DNA of 40,210 bases from Methylocystis silviterrae (GCF_013350005.1 NZ_JABVWW010000024.1:1-40210); one strand, 5' to 3'. Positions 7,766 through 16,495 are shown, counted from the first letter of the stretch. Notes: generated from the letters alone by a model not told the origin. Numbers and translations: made by a program.

Positions 7766-8674
7766 ATGCTGGCAAGCGCCCATGCCGTCGCTCAGCTCCT
7801 GGGCGGGCGACGCGAGGGACGTGGCTATCTCTGCCATTGTCCGGTCAAGACTCATGGAAAGCAACGCGGCGATCGACGGCCCTCGCTCAGCGTCAACGAC
7901 GGCGACAAGGGCGTGATCCTGCATTGCTTCGCCGGCTGTGATCCGCGCGATGTTATCGCCTCCATCAACGCCGTTGACCCGAACGCGCGCGCCGAAATCA
8001 CAGATCGACCGCCGCTCAACGACAAGCCGGCGCCGAAAACCACGAGCGTCTATGCGCGCCGAATCTGGCAATCGGCGGTGCCCGTTAAGGGGACGATTGC
8101 CGAGGGCTTCTTAGCGGAGCGCGGTCTACCGACCACGCCGCCGGCGTCAATCCGCTTCCTGCCCTCCTATCGTTACGACAAAGAGCGGCCGCGAAGCGCC
8201 CTGCCCTGTCTTGTCGCCGCCGCCCAGGCGCCGTCGCGCGAAATCGTTGGCGTTCAACTCACCTTGCTGCATCCGCGCGGCCGGCGCAAAGCCGACGTTG
8301 AATTTCCGCGGCGCACGATCGGCCCGCTTGGCGCGTCTATGCTCCGCCTCGCACCGGTCACTCCCTCCCTTGGGATCGCCGAAGGTTTCGAGAAGGCATG
8401 GGCCGCGCAATTGCTATTCAGCGAGCCTGTATGGGCGACGCTTGGCGCCGATCGTTTCGGCGTCGTCAATTGGCCCAGCGACGTGACGAGGCTCACGATC
8501 TATGCCGACAACGATGGACCTGGCCTAAAGGCCGCACGTGAATTTCGCGCCGCGCATCCTGAAATTGGGGTTCGCATCCGCTTTTGCGCCGCCGAGGGGC
8601 AGGACTTTGACAAGCTTTACAAGACCGTCTCTGGGGATCACGGCGAAGCCTTGAAACGCATCATCGAGGAATGA
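7766..8674 (+). CDS. Zinc-finger and Toprim primase-like protein (DUF7146 type)
   Basis: A 302-residue protein related to phage and plasmid primases. The N-terminal zinc-binding region has C23, C25, H30 and then C54 and C58 (HCFAGC), in the pattern seen in CHC2 and P4-type primase fingers. The C-terminal Toprim domain has the glutamate in GIAEGFE (Glu206) and the DxD-like metal site ADNDG (248-250). Such proteins prime DNA synthesis, for example on the transferred single strand; no separate polymerase domain is visible. It starts 2 bases after the thermonuclease-like gene. A paralogue lies at 21649-22653. Confidence 0.82.
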   Translation: MLASAHAVAQLLGGRREGRGYLCHCPVKTHGKQRGDRRPSLSVNDGDKGVILHCFAGCDPRDVIASINAVDPNARAEITDRPPLNDKPAPKTTSVYARRIWQSAVPVKGTIAEGFLAERGLPTTPPASIRFLPSYRYDKERPRSALPCLVAAAQAPSREIVGVQLTLLHPRGRRKADVEFPRRTIGPLGASMLRLAPVTPSLGIAEGFEKAWAAQLLFSEPVWATLGADRFGVVNWPSDVTRLTIYADNDGPGLKAAREFRAAHPEIGVRIRFCAAEGQDFDKLYKTVSGDHGEALKRIIEE

Positions 8675-8925
8675 ACCGCTGCTTGGCGCCAAGTCCGGAC
8701 ATTGCTGAGGGGCCGTGTCTTTCCGGGTTCGACCCGAAAAACCTCGTACATCGAGGCTGACGACGGACTGAGGGGAGCCAATGCAGACGATTCCGATCGA
8801 ATCACAATGTACGCGCGAATTGCTGTGGAGAATGTCGCCGCCGGTTCCTTCGGCGGCGCTACCAAGTGACGGATTGACCAAAATGCGTGACAATCAGATG
8901 TTCCGGAGTTTCGAACCGCACGGGG

Positions 8926-10389
8926 GTGCGATTGTTCACGATTCTACATATTTCTGATTTGCATCGATCGCGTGAAGAACCTGTCGATAATGATTCCTTG
9001 ATTGCCGCGCTACTTGGCGACGGCGATCGCTACCTCGGGGAAATGCCGCCGGTCCCGCGGCCCGGTGCAATCGTGGTCAGCGGCGACCTAGTCCAAGGCG
9101 TCCCAATTGGCGCGAATGGATGGCAGGACTCGATGCGCGACCAGTATCGGGTCGTCGCCGCATTTCTCGAGCAATTGGCAATTCGGTTTCTGGAGGGCGA
9201 TCGGAGCAAGCTTATCATCGTTCCGGGTAACCATGATGTCTGTTGGAACACCTCTTTTGCCGCAATGGAACGCGTCCCAGAGGATCAGTGGCCGACGGAT
9301 GTCCGCCGGGCCCTGGTCGAACCGGACAGCAACTATCGATGGTCGTGGCGTGAGCGGGCTTTGTACCGTGTCCATGATCACAACGCATATGCCATGCGAA
9401 TGGGATTCTACTGGGACTTGGTCGAGAACTTTTACGAGGGCGTATCCCTTGCCGCTGGCATCGATCGAAACCGCGGCTACCAACTCTTTGAATTGCTTGA
9501 TCGCAGCATCATCGTCGCCGCGTTCGATTCGATTCATCGCAACGATTGCTTCAGTTATTCTGGCGCGATACCACGTGGTGCCATCGCCCGATGCAATCTT
9601 CACCTGCGTGACCGCCCGCATCGCTACGGTCTTCGGATTGCCGTCTGGCACCACAGCTTCCAAGGCCCTCCCCAAAGAGAAGACTATATGGAGGCGGGCC
9701 AAGTTCGGGAGATGGTCGGCTTGGGATTTCAGCTGGGCATCCACGGCCACCAGCATGTTGCGGAGGCGACTACCCAGTACATTTATCTTAATGAGACCCA
9801 GTCTATGGGTGTAGCGTCGGCTGGTTCGCTATGCGCCGGGGCGCGGGAACTGCCGCGTGGTGTGAACCGCCAGTACAACCTGATCGTGATCGACGATACG
9901 TTGCGTAGTGCAAGGGTCCATGTTCGCGAAATGACCGATGGCGAGCAGTTTAGCGGCAAACGAAACGGTGCGTTTTTGCAAGGGTTTTCGGAACTGACTT
10001 GGCAGGCGGCGACAGACGTTGCGGGCCGCCCCATCGACGCCGCCGAAACAAATGATCGAGCTTGCGTCATTCGGGCAGAAGAAGCTCTGCGGGCCGGCCG
10101 CTTGCGGGATGCCATTGAATCATTGCGCGATGTCAAACTCACTCCTGGTTCTTATCAGCGTAAGCTTGCCATTGATGCGTTTCGGCGAGCCGAAGATTGG
10201 AAGAGCCTGAGCGACGCGATCGGATCGCCCGAGAACGTCGAGGAAACGGTCCTCCTCATCACCGCCTTAGTTAATCGTGACCAATTCGAAGGAGCCGTGT
10301 CGACGCTTGATGAAGCAACCGACCTGGACCCGGCCACACGCCAAGCACTTCGAGACAAGATAGCCGTAAAACAAGCTATGAGGCGCTGA
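8926..10389 (+). CDS. Calcineurin-like metallophosphoesterase paired with a GHKL ATPase
   Basis: A roughly 487-residue metallophosphoesterase with all family motifs in order: DLH in HISDLH, GD in VVSGDLV, GNHD in VPGNHDVCW, a histidine in VWHHSFQG, and GHQH. All metal ligands are present, so it should be an active nuclease or phosphodiesterase of the Mre11/calcineurin class. The last 120 residues are helical and repeat-like. The start is uncertain: GTG at 8887 (500 residues), GTG at 8926 or TTG at 8932 (after GGGGG); conserved sequence begins at about 8926. The stop overlaps the next start (TGATG). Codon use is less GC-biased than in flanking genes, suggesting acquisition as a unit. Confidence 0.85.
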   Translation: MRLFTILHISDLHRSREEPVDNDSLIAALLGDGDRYLGEMPPVPRPGAIVVSGDLVQGVPIGANGWQDSMRDQYRVVAAFLEQLAIRFLEGDRSKLIIVPGNHDVCWNTSFAAMERVPEDQWPTDVRRALVEPDSNYRWSWRERALYRVHDHNAYAMRMGFYWDLVENFYEGVSLAAGIDRNRGYQLFELLDRSIIVAAFDSIHRNDCFSYSGAIPRGAIARCNLHLRDRPHRYGLRIAVWHHSFQGPPQREDYMEAGQVREMVGLGFQLGIHGHQHVAEATTQYIYLNETQSMGVASAGSLCAGARELPRGVNRQYNLIVIDDTLRSARVHVREMTDGEQFSGKRNGAFLQGFSELTWQAATDVAGRPIDAAETNDRACVIRAEEALRAGRLRDAIESLRDVKLTPGSYQRKLAIDAFRRAEDWKSLSDAIGSPENVEETVLLITALVNRDQFEGAVSTLDEATDLDPATRQALRDKIAVKQAMRR

Positions 10390-12704
10390 TGACCACTGAA
10401 CTAATCCCATTTCAGATCGAGGCGCAGCGCGTTATCCAGCTGTTGGCCAAGCAGATTTACCAGTCACCCCTAGCCCTACTGCGCGAGAACACGCAAAACG
10501 CCTTTGACGCAGTTCGCCAAAGGATCGCTTCCGACGCTGAGTTCACGCCACGCATTGATATCCAGTTGGCGCCGGATCGGGTGACAATTTTCGACAACGG
10601 AATTGGCATGACGCCGGGTGACCTCAAGCAGCACTACTGGACGGCAGGAAGCAGCAGCAAGAACAACGAAGCAGCGCGGGCGGCAGGCGTTGTCGGTACG
10701 TTTGGCATCGGCGCAATGGCCAATTTCGGCATCGCAGATGCACTCACCGTTGAGACTGAAAGCGCCATCACGGGTGAGCGGACGATCTGCCGGGCTGAGA
10801 AGGCCAAGTTGTCGCTGAAAGAAGACTGCATCGAACGCGAGGTTGTCGCAACGAACGGCCAGCCTGGGACAACAATCATCGCTCACATTGCAACGGGCTC
10901 CCACATAAACGTTCAGCAGGCGCGGAACTACATTGCGGAGTTTGTCTCGCTGGTGGCGGTTCCTGTTTATGTCAACGGTGAGCTGGTAAGCCAGAGGTCT
11001 GTCGATGAGGCAGTGCCTGTCGTTCCTGAGGCTTGGCGCCTGAACCGCAAATCTGAAAAGCTCGGGGACAGGCTGACCGCCGATTTGGAGCTTGTTCTCT
11101 CCAATAACGCGGACATCTGGATCAAACTGACCGAGATTATTTGGGCCCAGAAACAAATCCCCGGACGTATTGTCTTGCGCACTGGTCAGTCGACGTTGCG
11201 TACGTTTCGAAGTGGCTTCGGCCTGGCAACAGCTTCAGTTAGCTCGGCCTATCAGTTTGGCGGTGTCGTTGATCTTCTCTTGCTCGAACCCACGGCAGGG
11301 CGCGAAGCAATAACTGTCGACGGAATGCAGTTCCTGCAATCGATGATGACAGAAATAGATGCCTTTGTGTCGCGGTATCTGTCCGAAAGGGACGAGGCGG
11401 ACGTCAGCACCCCGTTTATGAACTGGATAATAGCGCACAACCGCTACGATCTCTGTGGCCATCTCCGGATGACAGTTGTTCCTGGCGACAGGATCGGACT
11501 CCTAGAAGTGAGTGAGCGCTCAAAAAAAGCCCCCATGATGCTCTACGAAGGGGCCGACCAAGGGATGATCAATATGCACGCCAGTGAGGATTCTCCGCTG
11601 CTCGTTCTTGCACGCAATAACCCTCGGCGACGCTGTGAGCAGAATTACCTTCGCTCGCACGCGAAGGTGACGCTGATTTCGGATCATCCGGTCGTCAAGG
11701 AACGCCGTCGGCTCAGTGAGTTGACCATGGCCGAGAGCGGATTGGCGTTTCGTATTCAGACCATATTGGAGTCCGACTATTTTCTTACATGCGATGTCGA
11801 CTTCGGGACAATCAGCCATGGTCTTCCCGTCTTGGTAGAGAAGCGGCATGAGCGGGTCAGGGTCACGCTGAATCCAGATGGTCAAACGGTGAAGCTGCTT
11901 CTTGGTCTTTACGATACCGAGTTCACTGCGTTCCAAAGCATGGCCAAGGATTTTGTGCGTAACGTCATCTTCCCCCGCGTGGCCGACTATGTTCCCAGCA
12001 GCACGCGCCAAGGTGCGGAGGCGTTTCTGAAGGCGATCCGGCGCCCCCGCGAAATGTTTGAGTACGCCGATGACGATCTTGGCAGTCTTCCGACCATCTG
12101 GGATGACTACAACGAAGGGAAGATTTCGCTCGACCAGGCTGTGGAGCGGTCGCGAACAGCAGTGCGGTCCAGCATCCAAGTGGTCGATCACGCTGCGAGT
12201 GCGCGTGACGTTGTCCCAGATGTGATCCAGAATGAACAATTTCTGCAGAATGCCGCGACCGAAGTAGCCCTCGATCTAGAACCTGCGCCTGCTATCACCA
12301 GGCAGGAGGTCGCAACGTCGGCCAAGCTGCTCGTTATCGATGACAATGAACCGGCCTTACGCGGATATCGCTGCTTCTTGGCCATCACGGACAAGGCGCG
12401 AGAGGAAATGGGAGAGTTTTTCTTGCAGCCTCATCGCACGTCGGTCGTCTGGGGCGGACAGAAGACCTTGTTTATTTTTCTGCACCATTCGGGGCAGTTC
12501 GGTCTGTATTATGATCTTCAAACCCGAGAGCCCGTGGAAGCTCCCGCAGGAGGCGGGTCATTTCCGACTGCCACGATCGTTCTAAAGGATCGATTGTTCA
12601 TTCCGATTCCGGATGCAATTCGGGCGAGCTTCATTCCAACACAAGGCGAACGTAAACGATTTGAGGTCAGGGCGGACATCCTGCGGACTGATAGTTCCGA
12701 CTAG
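10389..12704 (+). CDS. GHKL (Hsp90-like) ATPase, partner of the upstream phosphoesterase
   Basis: A 771-residue protein whose first 170 residues form a complete GHKL ATP-binding fold: N-box glutamate and asparagine in LRENTQNAFDA (Glu33, Asn37, Asp40), DNGIGM at 69-74, GTFGIGAM at 103-110 and a distal GTT at about 160. Overall order resembles Hsp90/HtpG, with an ATPase, a middle domain (about 200-400), then a long C-terminal part that does not resemble Hsp90. A separate C-terminal module starts near KLLVIDDNEPALRGYR and is rich in beta strands. It overlaps the upstream gene by one base, so the products are probably made together. Function is unknown to me; an ATP-gated sensor controlling the phosphoesterase is the simplest model. 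Confidence 0.85.
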   Translation: MTTELIPFQIEAQRVIQLLAKQIYQSPLALLRENTQNAFDAVRQRIASDAEFTPRIDIQLAPDRVTIFDNGIGMTPGDLKQHYWTAGSSSKNNEAARAAGVVGTFGIGAMANFGIADALTVETESAITGERTICRAEKAKLSLKEDCIEREVVATNGQPGTTIIAHIATGSHINVQQARNYIAEFVSLVAVPVYVNGELVSQRSVDEAVPVVPEAWRLNRKSEKLGDRLTADLELVLSNNADIWIKLTEIIWAQKQIPGRIVLRTGQSTLRTFRSGFGLATASVSSAYQFGGVVDLLLLEPTAGREAITVDGMQFLQSMMTEIDAFVSRYLSERDEADVSTPFMNWIIAHNRYDLCGHLRMTVVPGDRIGLLEVSERSKKAPMMLYEGADQGMINMHASEDSPLLVLARNNPRRRCEQNYLRSHAKVTLISDHPVVKERRRLSELTMAESGLAFRIQTILESDYFLTCDVDFGTISHGLPVLVEKRHERVRVTLNPDGQTVKLLLGLYDTEFTAFQSMAKDFVRNVIFPRVADYVPSSTRQGAEAFLKAIRRPREMFEYADDDLGSLPTIWDDYNEGKISLDQAVERSRTAVRSSIQVVDHAASARDVVPDVIQNEQFLQNAATEVALDLEPAPAITRQEVATSAKLLVIDDNEPALRGYRCFLAITDKAREEMGEFFLQPHRTSVVWGGQKTLFIFLHHSGQFGLYYDLQTREPVEAPAGGGSFPTATIVLKDRLFIPIPDAIRASFIPTQGERKRFEVRADILRTDSSD

Positions 12705-12997
12705 AGCCGGTCTTAGCGTCAAGATCCTCCGATTGTTCGCCACTGTCGCGAATGACACCATAGCTTCGGAATGCTGTTCGAGGCCAAGACGAAAATTACA
12801 CCGCGACGTGGTTGGGATCAGTGGCGTCGGCGCTGTAGTTGCGTCTGACAGTTTGAGGCCAAGTGCGAAGCTCTAATTGACCGCGTGTCGCCCATGGTGG
12901 CGGCCTTGGGGCCCGACGGGGAATTTCCGCAAATAGTCATTTTGTTACCTTCCTCAGGTAACGAAAAACGAGGAAACTGTCCTTCTGCGTTCTTTCC
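12705..12997. other. Intergenic region with one perfect inverted repeat
   Basis: No gene is visible in these 293 bases between two convergent genes. A perfect 7-base inverted repeat, GTTACCT-TCCTC-AGGTAAC, lies at 12944-12962. The nonamer TTCCTCAGG occurs within it (12950-12958) and again at 12994-13002. The hairpin has no T-run on either side, so it is a poor terminator; a protein-binding site is as likely. Confidence 0.5.
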
Positions 12998-13642
12998 TCA
13001 GGCTCCTCGTTGAGATGGAAGCCGCGCAACTCGCGAAGTTTTTGGGGTCGCCGCGCGTTTGGCGCCGCTCGCCGCTTTGCGTGGCGACTCGACGCCGAGC
13101 AATTCCCACAAGCTGATGTTCAATCGTTCCGCGAGTTCGACCAGCACGAGCAGCGATGGGTTCGATACGCCATCGGTGATGAGGTAGAGCTGCGGCAGGG
13201 AAACGTTCAGAAATTTCGCGAATTCCTGTTTGGTCAGGCCGCTTTTACGGAAGCGCTCGTTCACGACGGTGCCGATCGTCTCGACCATTTTCGGCCCGGA
13301 GGGATTCTTGCGGTCGCGAACCGGCTTGGCTTCAAGCAACTCGTAGAGCGGGACGCGAAGCTTTTTCGAGATTTCCGCCAACATTGTGATGGACGGGTTG
13401 CCGAGCCGCCGACGCACATAGCGAAACTGCGAGCCGGACATGCCGACGAATTCGGCGAATTCCGGCTTCGACAAGCCGCTCTTCGACTGTTCGGCGATCA
13501 GTCGATTCGCAAGGTTTGCGAGATAGGGCGACTCAAGCCGATCAGCGATCGTGACGACCATGAGCCGGCGTCGTCGATCCGCCTCAGCCGTACCCCCCGC
13601 ATTATCCGCCTTACGTGACCGCTTTGGCCCGCCGCCTATCAT
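12998..13642 (-). CDS. Tandem helix-turn-helix (XRE-like) regulator
   Basis: A 214-residue protein with two similar helix-turn-helix modules. The first, at about residues 44-104, contains SGLSKPEFAEFVGMSGSQF; the second, at about 128-186, contains SGLTKQEFAKFLNVSLPQL. Both end in a conserved L(Y/W)ELL. The internal duplication suggests one chain can bind a symmetric operator or two half-sites. The C-terminal tail is Lys/Arg/Ala-rich. The start at 13642 follows GGGG by 6 bases; an alternative methionine at 13561 would drop a basic leader. It is divergent from the gene at 13944, so it may regulate that unit or itself. No ligand domain is seen. Confidence 0.8.
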   Translation of the reverse strand: MIGGGPKRSRKADNAGGTAEADRRRRLMVVTIADRLESPYLANLANRLIAEQSKSGLSKPEFAEFVGMSGSQFRYVRRRLGNPSITMLAEISKKLRVPLYELLEAKPVRDRKNPSGPKMVETIGTVVNERFRKSGLTKQEFAKFLNVSLPQLYLITDGVSNPSLLVLVELAERLNISLWELLGVESPRKAASGAKRAATPKTSRVARLPSQRGA

Positions 13643-13884
13643 CTTGCCCCGGAAAAGTCACGACACCGCCCCCGCACTGTCATAGATTCTCGCGCGACTG
13701 CCAAGGGCAATCCGGGAATTTTTGCCAGTTTATTAGACTTGGCCTGCTTGGCGTCGCGTCGCTGCGCGCCCAAAGCAAGGCTATGGCTCGTCAAGCGACC
13801 AAGGCGAGCGAGACGGCCGCCCCCAGTCGCGGACCGGGCTTTTCGCTGCTGTTTTTGCGAAGAGCGAGAGCGGTGAGCACGTTT
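13643..13884. other. Intergenic region between divergent genes
   Basis: About 240 bases upstream of both the HTH gene (minus) and the leader hairpin of the plus-strand gene. An A/T-richer patch at about 13715-13740 (TTTTTGCCAGTTTATTAG) is the likeliest place for promoters. A 110-codon frame crosses it, but its composition is not gene-like. I cannot fix a promoter. Confidence 0.35.
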
Positions 13885-13931
13885 CACGACGGGATGGAAA
13901 GCGAGAGAGAGGCTCCCGCGCGCCCGTCGTG
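13885..13931 (+). promoter_or_regulatory. Structured 5' leader, copy A
   Basis: A 9-base perfect stem (CACGACGGG at 13885-13893 with CCCGTCGTG at 13923-13931) encloses 29 bases containing GAGAGAGAGGCTC, which can form a shorter inner stem with one mismatch. The outer stem's 3' arm touches the GGAGG ribosome binding site (13931-13935) of the ATG at 13944. The same architecture recurs at 14338-14380 with a compensatory change. It could be an RNA control element or a DNA-binding site. Confidence 0.55.
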
Positions 13932-13943
13932 GAGGTTTCGCGC

Positions 13944-14627
13944 ATGACCAACAACTACGGCGAGACGATCGCCAAGGCCCTCGCCATTGACGGCGGGCAT
14001 CTCTTCATCGGAAGAGGCGGGTTTTCATTGCATTACGAGAGCGGCTGGTTGAGCGGTTATGACTGCGAGCCGGTCAAAGCTGCGGCGGTCGCGGCCGGCT
14101 TGCCCGTGATCGATAGCCGCATGGTCGATTTCGGCAAAGTCGCGGACCTCGCGCTTCTCGGTCCGATGATCGCGGTCGGCAAGCTAGCCGATCCGCCGCC
14201 CTGGCACGCGCTGTCCTATGCGCCGCTCGCCGCGGTCGCCAAAGCTTACGCGCGCGCGGGCGCCGAGGTGCGGAACGTGTCCGGGTGCGGCGGCAGTGAG
14301 GTGGCAGCCCGAGAGCGAGAGAGCCCTTTGGGCTTTTCGACGGAGCAGAGGGTGAGAGAGAGGCTCTCGCCCATCCGTCGCGGAGTTCAGGGACATGTCA
14401 AAGATTGTTTTGACGGCGGCGCGGGATATCGCGCTCGACAAGCTCGTAGCGTCGGACGCGAATGTGCGCCGGATCAAGGCGGGGGTGAGCGTCGAGGATC
14501 TGGCCGAGGATATTTCGTGGCGGGGATTGTTGCAGTCCTTGAGCGTGCGGCCTGTCGTGGACGACCAGGGCGCGGAAACGGGTCAATTCGCGGTCAGCGC
14601 GGGCGGGCGACGTCTCGTGGCGCTTAA
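13944..14627 (+). CDS. Conserved-looking small protein of unknown function, 3' end doubtful
   Basis: The ATG at 13944 follows GGAGG by 8 bases, so translation begins here. The first 115 or so residues (MTNNYGETIAKALAIDGGHL onward, with GKVADLALLGPMIAVGKLA and PPPWHALSYAPLAAVAKAY) look like a real, mostly hydrophobic folded protein. From about 14290 the frame runs without a stop through leader B and 233 bases into the ParB-like gene in another frame. There it becomes Arg/Gly-rich and is clearly not authentic. A TGA in another frame at 14297-14299 suggests that a small frameshift removed the normal stop. I do not recognise the family. Confidence 0.5.
   Translation: MTNNYGETIAKALAIDGGHLFIGRGGFSLHYESGWLSGYDCEPVKAAAVAAGLPVIDSRMVDFGKVADLALLGPMIAVGKLADPPPWHALSYAPLAAVAKAYARAGAEVRNVSGCGGSEVAARERESPLGFSTEQRVRERLSPIRRGVQGHVKDCFDGGAGYRARQARSVGRECAPDQGGGERRGSGRGYFVAGIVAVLERAACRGRPGRGNGSIRGQRGRATSRGA
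14338..14380 (+). promoter_or_regulatory. Structured 5' leader, copy B
   Basis: The outer stem is CGACGGA (14338-14344) with TCCGTCG (14374-14380). The inner stem is GGTGAGAG (14351-14358) with CTCTCGCC (14364-14371). The enclosed length is 29 bases, as in copy A, and GAGAGAGAGGCTC is shared. Relative to copy A the innermost outer-stem pair changes from G-C to A-T on both sides. A GGAG ribosome binding site follows at 14382-14385, 9 bases before the ATG at 14395. AGCCCTTTGGGCTTTT just upstream (14323-14337) is terminator-like, so attenuation is possible. Confidence 0.55.
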
Positions 14628-16458
14628 ACTGCTCGTCAAGCAGAAGCGCCTCGCGAAAAACGCGCCCGTTCCGTGCATCGTGAAAACCGACGGGATCGAG
14701 GAGGAGGATTCGCTCGCCGAGAACACAATGCGCGAGGCGCTGCATCCGCTCGATCAGTTTCGGGCGTTCAAGAGTCTGCAGGATCAGGGCGTCACGATTG
14801 AAGAGATCGCCGCGCGGTTTTTCGTCGGCGCGCCGGTGGTGCGACAGAGACTGAAACTCGCAGCGGCGAGCCAGAAGCTGCTCGACCTTTACGTCGCCGA
14901 AGAATTGAGCCTCGAGCAACTCATGGCCTTTTGCGTCACCGACGACCATGCGCGGCAGGAGGAAGTTTGGAAGACTCTCAACCGTTCTTACATCAAGGAG
15001 CCCTACACGATCCGGCGTCTGCTGACCGAAGGCGCGGTGAAGGCGGGCGACAAGCGCGCGGTCTTCGTCGGCGTTGAAGCCTATGAGGCGGCGGGCGGGG
15101 TCATCCTTCGCGATCTCTTCCAGCAGGATCATGGCGGCTGGCTGCAGGATATGGCGCTGCTTGATCGCCTTGCGCGGGAAAAACTCGCGGAAGCGGCCGA
15201 CGCGCTGCGCGCCGAAGGCTGGAAGTGGTCGGAGATCGCGATCGATTTTCCCTATGGCCACTCGAATGGGCTGCGGCGGCTGCCGGCAAGCTACGCGCCG
15301 ATCTCGGAGGAGCAGCAGGCGCGTTACGACGCCGCGCTCGCCGAATATGACGCTTTGTCGGACGAACACGAGAGCGAAGAAGATCTTCCCGAGGAGGTCG
15401 ACCGCAAGCTCGCGGAACTCGAAAAGGAGATTGCGGCGGTTGACGAGCGACCGGCCATCTACGATCCGACCGAAATCTCGCGCGCCGGAATATTCGTCAG
15501 CATCGACTATGACGGCGCCCTCAAGGTCGAGCGCGGCTTTGTTCGCCCCGAGGATGAGGAGCCCGCAGGTGCGCCCGCTGGCGGCGAATCCACGGGATCG
15601 GGGGGCGCTGCAAAGCGCGTTGGCGACGTCGCAGTCGGCAGTCCCGATGGAGACGCGGCCGACCATGACGAGACGGAAGTCTCGTCAAAACTGTCCGACC
15701 GATTGATGAGCGAACTTACCGCCCATCGCACGCTCGCGCTGCGCGTCGCGCTCGCCAATGAGCCGGAGGCGGCGTTTCTCGCGGCGACCCACGCGCTGGC
15801 GCTGATGAGTTTTTACTCTTCCGGCCGCTTCGACGGCTGCATCGAGATCGACGCCAAATCCGTCCCCCTCGGTCCCTATGCCTCCGGCCTCGCCGATCTC
15901 GCCACTGCGCGGGCGAATGATGAAGCGCTGGGGCATTGGCAATTGCGACTGCCAAAGAAATCGGACGATCTTTGGGACTGGCTGGTGAAAGCGGACCGCG
16001 AATCGACGGCCGGACTTTTCGCCTTCTGCGTCGGCCAGAGCGTCAACGCGCTGCAGCTTCCGCACGAACGCCGCTCAAAGGCGCTGGATCATGCCGATCG
16101 ACTGGCCGAACATGTCGGGCTCGATATGAGCGCGCATTGGACGCCGACTGTTGAGAGCTATTTCGGCAAGGTGACCAAGGCGCGGATTCTAGCGGCGGTG
16201 CGCGAGGCCAAGGGCGAAGCGACCGCGCAGATGATCGACCATCTGAAAAAATCCGACATGGCGGTCGAGGCCCAGCGTCTGCTCCAGGGAACAGGCTGGT
16301 TGCCCGAGCCGCTTCGCGGCTCGACAACGGATGATGCTGACGCGGCAATCGTCCAAAAGCAAGAAAGCGATGCCTTGCCGGATTTCCTGGGCGATGACGA
16401 AGACGCGGCTTTGCTCGACGCCGAGGAAGAGGAGCCGCGCGCCACAGCCGCGGAATGA
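14395..16458 (+). CDS. ParB/RepB/Spo0J-family DNA-binding protein
   Basis: A 687-residue protein with a ParB N-terminal domain at about residues 10-110: NVRR, the AGGRRLVALKLL box, and SLAENTMREALHPLDQFRAF, which matches the ENxxRxxLxPxxxxxAF helix. An HTH follows (EEIAARFFVGAPVVRQRLKLA, about 140-160). It is twice the length of true partition ParB, with a long acidic middle (EEDLPEEVDRKLAELEKEIA) and a helical C-terminal half. This plasmid-backbone type is distinct from RepB at 31944. It may bind or process DNA, or regulate plasmid genes; no ParA partner is adjacent. A hairpin leader precedes it and a strong hairpin follows. Confidence 0.85.
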   Translation: MSKIVLTAARDIALDKLVASDANVRRIKAGVSVEDLAEDISWRGLLQSLSVRPVVDDQGAETGQFAVSAGGRRLVALKLLVKQKRLAKNAPVPCIVKTDGIEEEDSLAENTMREALHPLDQFRAFKSLQDQGVTIEEIAARFFVGAPVVRQRLKLAAASQKLLDLYVAEELSLEQLMAFCVTDDHARQEEVWKTLNRSYIKEPYTIRRLLTEGAVKAGDKRAVFVGVEAYEAAGGVILRDLFQQDHGGWLQDMALLDRLAREKLAEAADALRAEGWKWSEIAIDFPYGHSNGLRRLPASYAPISEEQQARYDAALAEYDALSDEHESEEDLPEEVDRKLAELEKEIAAVDERPAIYDPTEISRAGIFVSIDYDGALKVERGFVRPEDEEPAGAPAGGESTGSGGAAKRVGDVAVGSPDGDAADHDETEVSSKLSDRLMSELTAHRTLALRVALANEPEAAFLAATHALALMSFYSSGRFDGCIEIDAKSVPLGPYASGLADLATARANDEALGHWQLRLPKKSDDLWDWLVKADRESTAGLFAFCVGQSVNALQLPHERRSKALDHADRLAEHVGLDMSAHWTPTVESYFGKVTKARILAAVREAKGEATAQMIDHLKKSDMAVEAQRLLQGTGWLPEPLRGSTTDDADAAIVQKQESDALPDFLGDDEDAALLDAEEEEPRATAAE

Positions 16459-16466
16459 TGCTCAGC

Positions 16467-16495
16467 GGCGGGATGGCGCGCGCCGTCCCGCCTTT
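16467..16495 (+). terminator. Probable rho-independent terminator after the ParB-like gene
   Basis: Arms GGCGGGATGGCG (16467-16478) and CGCCGTCCCGCC (16481-16492) pair over 12 bases with a single T-G wobble, followed by TTTC. The stem begins 9 bases after the ParB-like stop. The T-run is short, so termination may be partial. Confidence 0.6.

Noticed and set aside
8724-8736. CGGGTTCGACCCG, resembling a tRNA T-arm.
   Set aside because: No D-arm, anticodon arm or acceptor pairing occurs at the right distances.
14398-15666. A 422-codon minus-strand frame opposite the ParB-like gene.
   Set aside because: Antisense shadow; no ribosome binding site or recognisable motif.
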